A DNA stretch of 39,567 bases, from the IMG/VR virus record IMGVR_UViG_3300043469_001079, positions 1 to 39,567 of that record, one strand, 5' to 3'. Shown here in pieces: positions 35,512-39,567 of this stretch; the stretch's first letter is position 1; every line of letters begins with the position of its first letter. The position numbers and the translations under genes are program-made. The notes beneath the pieces were generated by a model. The model was not told the origin of the DNA. It saw only the letters and a list, made by a program, of their open reading frames with translations, and searched no databases. This stretch comes from a virus.

Positions 35512-36891
35512 ATGGACTTTAGAGTCACACACTTCCTTTCGGGGACTGCAGTTACTGCTGATGGAACACAAGTTGCAGGAGCTTCTTCTGTAACAGCTAA
35601 TGCTTTATCAGTTGTACAAATGAATGGATCAGAAGTTGGATTAGCTGTTGCTGGTAGCAATGTTACAGCTGGCTGTGATGTACTTCAATTTTGGCAAGGA
35701 TTGGATATCACTGATCCTATTCAAAAAGAATTGAGATATATCAAATCTGGTAAAATCAAAACATCTAACATTCTCTCTGTAAAAAAATTAGCTGGTTCTA
35801 CTTCTAAGAATCCAATGATTAAATTCCTTGGTGCAGAAATTACAGCTGCTACATATGCAGATTACATTGATACTTCAAAGTGGGCTACTACAACTGATAC
35901 TGTAGGTGAAGTTGCTGCATCTACAGTACTTGATAGTTTATTTGGATCTAATTGTACCACTTTAAATATTGTTTGTGATAAAGAGTTTTCTCTTACTGTA
36001 CGTGCTCAATCAGCTAAAGCAAATACAATTTCTCCATTTGGTTTGACCAAGACTTACACTCGTATGGTGAATTGTTGCAATGATTGTTCCGATACTTCTT
36101 TTAAATCTTCTTATGATGCAATTAGTCAAGTATTGCAAGATATGGCTGCAGATGAAACAATGTCTGAATATGTTATTCCAAAATATATTTATGGTTGGTA
36201 TTTGACTACATCTGGTGTTAAAGCATACTTTAAAGTAGCTTATAATGCTGCTACTCCTATTAGTGCTTCATACGTTCCTACTGATGCTGCTGCTGAAGTA
36301 GTTGGAGAAGATTTTGCATTTGGTATTGTACTTGAAGGTGTTGATCAACCAAACTGGAAAAATACTGCTGATATCACTTTGTTCCCATTCCGTAAGGATG
36401 CAGTAAAAATCTTTGCTCAAACATTTGTTGGACCAATGGCTAATGCTATTCCTCATAATGGTGGAACTCAAGAGCCGTTGTTGGTTGCTGATATGTGTGA
36501 TAAAGGTGAAACTTATACTATCAATTTTGCATTCCCACGTTTAACTGGTGAAGAAGTAAGACACATTGAACATGAATATGCTACTTATTCTCAAAAGTAT
36601 GGTCAGCGTTTCCAAGGTGTAAAATATAATGCATTAGCATTTCCTTCTTTCATTCCTTCAGGAAATGAAAACGTAGCTTATACTTTGTATTATATTGAGT
36701 ATTTGCCAATTGTTGATAACTCTTATACTTCCACTCAAGAGATGACGCAATTAACAATCGTTGCATTGCCATCTTCATTAACTAGTGAAATTACTGCAAT
36801 GGATGCATTGTTTACTGATGCTGTAGCTGATTTAGGTTTAGCTCAAACTCTTGTAACATTGTCTACTATTGATACTAATCCATACGCATAA
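35512..36891 (+). CDS. Abundant structural protein, possibly major tail protein
   Basis: A 459-residue protein, Ala/Thr-rich and beta-like, with a cluster CCNDC near residue 183. It begins after TTTAAAACA, has capsid-like codon use and is followed by a strong terminator, which suggests high expression. These traits and the place after the connector genes fit a major tail protein or tail tube. No sheath motif is seen. I do not recognise the family. Confidence 0.55.
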   Translation: MDFRVTHFLSGTAVTADGTQVAGASSVTANALSVVQMNGSEVGLAVAGSNVTAGCDVLQFWQGLDITDPIQKELRYIKSGKIKTSNILSVKKLAGSTSKNPMIKFLGAEITAATYADYIDTSKWATTTDTVGEVAASTVLDSLFGSNCTTLNIVCDKEFSLTVRAQSAKANTISPFGLTKTYTRMVNCCNDCSDTSFKSSYDAISQVLQDMAADETMSEYVIPKYIYGWYLTTSGVKAYFKVAYNAATPISASYVPTDAAAEVVGEDFAFGIVLEGVDQPNWKNTADITLFPFRKDAVKIFAQTFVGPMANAIPHNGGTQEPLLVADMCDKGETYTINFAFPRLTGEEVRHIEHEYATYSQKYGQRFQGVKYNALAFPSFIPSGNENVAYTLYYIEYLPIVDNSYTSTQEMTQLTIVALPSSLTSEITAMDALFTDAVADLGLAQTLVTLSTIDTNPYA

Positions 36892-36912
36892 TCTAACTCT
36901 AATTAAAATGAG

Positions 36913-36935
36913 AGGGGGCAATAGCCCCCTTTTAT
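36913..36935 (+). terminator. Terminator after the 459-residue structural gene
   Basis: AGGGGGC/GCCCCCT stem with loop AATA followed by TTTATTTT, a classical rho-independent form. Confidence 0.88.
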
Positions 36936-37017
36936 TTTGCTATAATCAAAAGATAACAACAACATCTATAATCTAAGATGTAAGTCTATTTAAAAACTTA
37001 AAATGTAATTTTACTCT

Positions 37018-38268
37018 ATGTCTTGTTTTGATGGTAATATTTATTTAAGGAAAGATTACATTGTATGTGATCCTGACTATGGTGTCTCATTGACAGATCT
37101 TATTGAGAAGGTCGTATCTAATCTTGTTATTAGTAACACCCAATCAAATGCCTTCTCATGTTCACTACTTTCCTCTTGTGGAATTGGAGCACTAAGTGAT
37201 GTAAGTTCTAATACCCCAGTTCTTAATAATGTATTAAAATGGACTGGAACAGAATATGCACCATCTACTTTAAATCTTTCTAATTTAGCTACTGTTAGTG
37301 ATGCTGCAGATACTTTAAATAATACCACTGATGTTGGTAGACCTTTAGTGTGGAGTGATCAAAATAAATGGGTTCCTGGTAATATACCTGCTGCTACGAG
37401 TACTGTAAAATTAAATGTTGGAACAACCTCTGATCAATCAGATGAATTAACTTTAACAGATAATACATCAACTACATCAAAATTAACAATTCAAGGTAGT
37501 GGTAAAATTGCTGTCACATATGATTCTGATACCAATACATTTACTATCACTGACTTTACCTCTCCTTTATTTAATAATTTTTTAGCAAAAGTTAATAATG
37601 GAAGTGGAACAACTAGATATTTTGGAGAAACTTTAGCTTATGTAAACTTTACATATAGTGATGTATCAGCTTATGCTTCTGGTGTAAATGTTGCTGCTGG
37701 TATTAAACTACAATGGAAAGATGGTTCCTCTTATACTAATCTAGCTACTGGTATTGCATATACTAATGGTGGTGCAACAGGTGGTCAAACAATGACTTAT
37801 ACATTAGCAGATGGAAGTTTTGCTGATGTAACTAAAACTATATTTGGTTCTGAAAGTTTTAGATTAGAAGGTCAATCAACACAAGCTGGAGCATTTTATT
37901 CAGCTGTATCAAATATCAAATGGATTACTAACTACTTCTATGGTTATGTAACATCTAAAACATATTCTTTTGTAGCAGCAGATTTAACAGGTACAGCAAA
38001 TGCTGCTGTTACTAGATTATCTGGGGGTACAAATGTTGATAAAAAACCATTTGATTTTAGTTTTCCTACTCCTGCAGGTAAATTTATTTGGATGGCAGTT
38101 CCGACATCTCTTATTTCAGGATCATCATTTATTTCTGGTGGATTTCCACTAGCTGAGACTACTAGACAAACAATTGCATCTGTAACTAGTGGAGGTACTA
38201 CAATTAGTTATACCATCATTATTAGTGAAAATACTTTAAATTCTCTAACAACAATTAATTTTTCATAA
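37018..38268 (+). CDS. Tail or fibre protein
   Basis: A 416-residue protein rich in Ser, Thr, Asn and Gly. It begins with a compact part (MSCFDGNIYLRKDYIVCDPD), then repeats of the type DAADTLNNTTDVGRPLVWS, and a beta-rich C-terminal half. Such composition is typical of tail fibre or appendage proteins. It lies after the terminator of the structural gene and immediately before another fibre gene. Confidence 0.65.
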   Translation: MSCFDGNIYLRKDYIVCDPDYGVSLTDLIEKVVSNLVISNTQSNAFSCSLLSSCGIGALSDVSSNTPVLNNVLKWTGTEYAPSTLNLSNLATVSDAADTLNNTTDVGRPLVWSDQNKWVPGNIPAATSTVKLNVGTTSDQSDELTLTDNTSTTSKLTIQGSGKIAVTYDSDTNTFTITDFTSPLFNNFLAKVNNGSGTTRYFGETLAYVNFTYSDVSAYASGVNVAAGIKLQWKDGSSYTNLATGIAYTNGGATGGQTMTYTLADGSFADVTKTIFGSESFRLEGQSTQAGAFYSAVSNIKWITNYFYGYVTSKTYSFVAADLTGTANAAVTRLSGGTNVDKKPFDFSFPTPAGKFIWMAVPTSLISGSSFISGGFPLAETTRQTIASVTSGGTTISYTIIISENTLNSLTTINFS

Positions 38269-38269
38269 T

Positions 38270-39160
38270 ATGCCATTTCCTTTCGGTTCAATTCCTCTTA
38301 CTGGTGCTATTGGAGTAGGTAACTCTGCTGATACATTTGGTACCCACTATGATTACTTAGGTGTTGGTGGATTTAGATCTGTTGCAGATAGCACTGAAAT
38401 GCAAGGTATTCCTGCTTTGAGAAGAAGAAAAGGAATGTTAGTCTATAAAGTTGATAGTAATGTTATTTACAAATATATGTCAGCTGATGGATCTGATATC
38501 AATACTATTCAAACAGATTCTGCTGAAACATCAGGATGGACTCCCCTTTCTTTTGGTGGATCATCTTTACCTTCATATGATGATGGTAAATTTTTAAAAT
38601 CTGGTACTGCTTCAGCTTCATGGGTAGCACTTGCAATTAGTGATGTAGCATCATTACAAGCAGCATTAGATTTAAAACTTGCTTCAGCAACTGCAGCCAC
38701 TACTTATGCTCCACTTGCTTCACCAACATTTACAGGTACAGTATCAGGTATTACAAAAGCAATGGTTGGTTTATCAAACGTAGATAATACCTCTGATGTT
38801 AATAAGCCTGTCTCTTCTGCTACTCAAACTGCATTAGATCTTAAATTAAACATTACTGCTTCTACTGAAACAGGTGGTGGTGGTACATTAGCATTAGTAT
38901 TTTCAAATACTGATACTATTTATGGTAGTGTAGGTACTGCTAAAACAGGCAATATTACTACTAGTATTACATCTGCAAAAGTGGGTGTTACACATATTGT
39001 TATTCATAATAATACCACTACTGCTCCAACTATTACTGCTGCTAATGGTACATTATCTAAACTATCTGGAAGTGGTTCATATAGAGTAAATGTAACTAAT
39101 GTTATTTATTTTACATGTATTGATGCATCTACTATTGTATATTCTATAAATCAAATTTAA
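38270..39160 (+). CDS. Tail fibre protein
   Basis: A 296-residue protein with an N-terminal attachment part of about 95 residues and the fibre signature DLKLASATAATTYAPLASPT, with a second copy beginning ALDLKLNITA. These repeats form the trimeric shaft in phage fibres. The C-terminal 90 residues are beta-like and could form the tip. It starts one base after the upstream stop and so is probably made together with that fibre protein. Confidence 0.75.
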   Translation: MPFPFGSIPLTGAIGVGNSADTFGTHYDYLGVGGFRSVADSTEMQGIPALRRRKGMLVYKVDSNVIYKYMSADGSDINTIQTDSAETSGWTPLSFGGSSLPSYDDGKFLKSGTASASWVALAISDVASLQAALDLKLASATAATTYAPLASPTFTGTVSGITKAMVGLSNVDNTSDVNKPVSSATQTALDLKLNITASTETGGGGTLALVFSNTDTIYGSVGTAKTGNITTSITSAKVGVTHIVIHNNTTTAPTITAANGTLSKLSGSGSYRVNVTNVIYFTCIDASTIVYSINQI

Positions 39161-39164
39161 TAGT

Positions 39165-39567
39165 ATGTCATTAAGAAGGTCAATGATATTTTCTTTAGGT
39201 AATAATCCACCTTTAGATGAGGTAGGTGCTACATCATCCAATACACTTGTAGCATTTGGATTAAGAAGATTAAGTAGAAGTTATGCAAGTGATGTTTGTT
39301 TAGATGTTAGAAATAGTAATGGTGCAATTGGTGAACTAAGTTTTGATAGTAATGATGAAGTTAGTACATCTTCTATGGTTAAAGTTACAACTGTAGGTAC
39401 GTCAGGGTTTACAGTAAATAATTCTTATTCTCTATCTACATTTGCATCAAATGGTAATGGAACAGTAACTGTGAGAAGATGGTATGATCAATCTGGTAAT
39501 GCTAGACATATCTCTCAAACAACTGTAGCTAATCAACCTTTTTTAATGCAAGGTGGAAATTTTGAAT
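39165..39567 (+). CDS. Fibre protein with arabinofuranosidase-like domain (3' end outside window)
   Basis: An open frame of 134 codons running past the edge, starting MSLRRSMIFSLGNNPP. The part AFGLRRLSRSYASDVCLDVR, then TVTVRRWYDQSGNARHISQT and QPFLM, matches the alpha-L-arabinofuranosidase B catalytic-domain pattern (LRRL-SSY-G--V-VR ... V--WYDQSGN-----Q). Such domains occur in phage tail fibres and may bind or cut host surface sugars. The catalytic residues cannot be judged because the gene is cut. The start is two codons behind the previous stop. Confidence 0.7.
   Translation, partial: MSLRRSMIFSLGNNPPLDEVGATSSNTLVAFGLRRLSRSYASDVCLDVRNSNGAIGELSFDSNDEVSTSSMVKVTTVGTSGFTVNNSYSLSTFASNGNGTVTVRRWYDQSGNARHISQTTVANQPFLMQGGNFE

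Noticed and set aside
1-39567. CRISPR array, insertion sequence or integrase
   Set aside because: No regularly spaced repeats, transposase or recombinase motifs, or terminal inverted repeats were seen.

Overview
The window looks like a large piece of a tailed double-stranded DNA phage genome, most likely one that infects a Bacteroidota host. The DNA is AT-rich. Most starts lie behind A-rich leaders (for example AAAACAATG) instead of strong Shine-Dalgarno sites, and TATATTTG boxes fit the Bacteroidota TAnnTTTG -7 promoter element. Genes are packed with ATGA overlaps. No integrase, transposase, CRISPR array or host gene was seen. The layout (divergent early and late arms, family B polymerase, PhoH, RepL-like protein, large portal with a Gln-rich C-terminus) recalls crAss-like phages, but I cannot fix the taxonomy without a search.

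Left arm, minus strand, 1-16.1 kb: replication and nucleotide genes. They include a DnaB-type helicase (cut by the window edge), an SF2 helicase, a compact family B DNA polymerase and a dCMP deaminase. Many small proteins accompany them (RanBP2-type zinc finger, AT-hook with membrane anchor, Myb-like, RyR domain). There is a tRNA-Arg(UCU), a strange tRNA-like element, and a MoxR-type AAA+ ATPase overlapping a VWA-domain protein. At 15.2-15.4 kb a cloverleaf-like RNA lies between two terminators.

Accessory block, minus strand, 15.8-19.6 kb: very small genes, including three lipoproteins (two of them paralogous and His-rich), tiny membrane proteins and a pair of paralogues ending in DSQLP. From 16.8 kb on, nearly every gene is its own unit: a hairpin terminator, a conserved motif (transcript sense CCATC-T-rich-CTACCATTAA), then the ORF. 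Four copies of the palindrome TTTCCC-N7-GGGAAA, two at 17.1 kb inside a tandem repeat and two at 19.7 kb, flank this block. The last pair lies just upstream of a RepL-like gene, so this may be a replication origin or control region.

Right arm, plus strand, 19.8 kb to the end: RepL-like protein, PhoH ATPase, small proteins, M15 peptidase endolysin, GroES-like protein, a cassette of small Lys-rich proteins around a holin, then a probable small terminase, large terminase, portal, scaffold, major capsid protein, two putative connector proteins, an abundant-looking structural protein and tail or fibre genes. The last gene, cut by the edge, carries an arabinofuranosidase-like domain. Strong terminators follow the capsid gene and the 459-residue structural gene.
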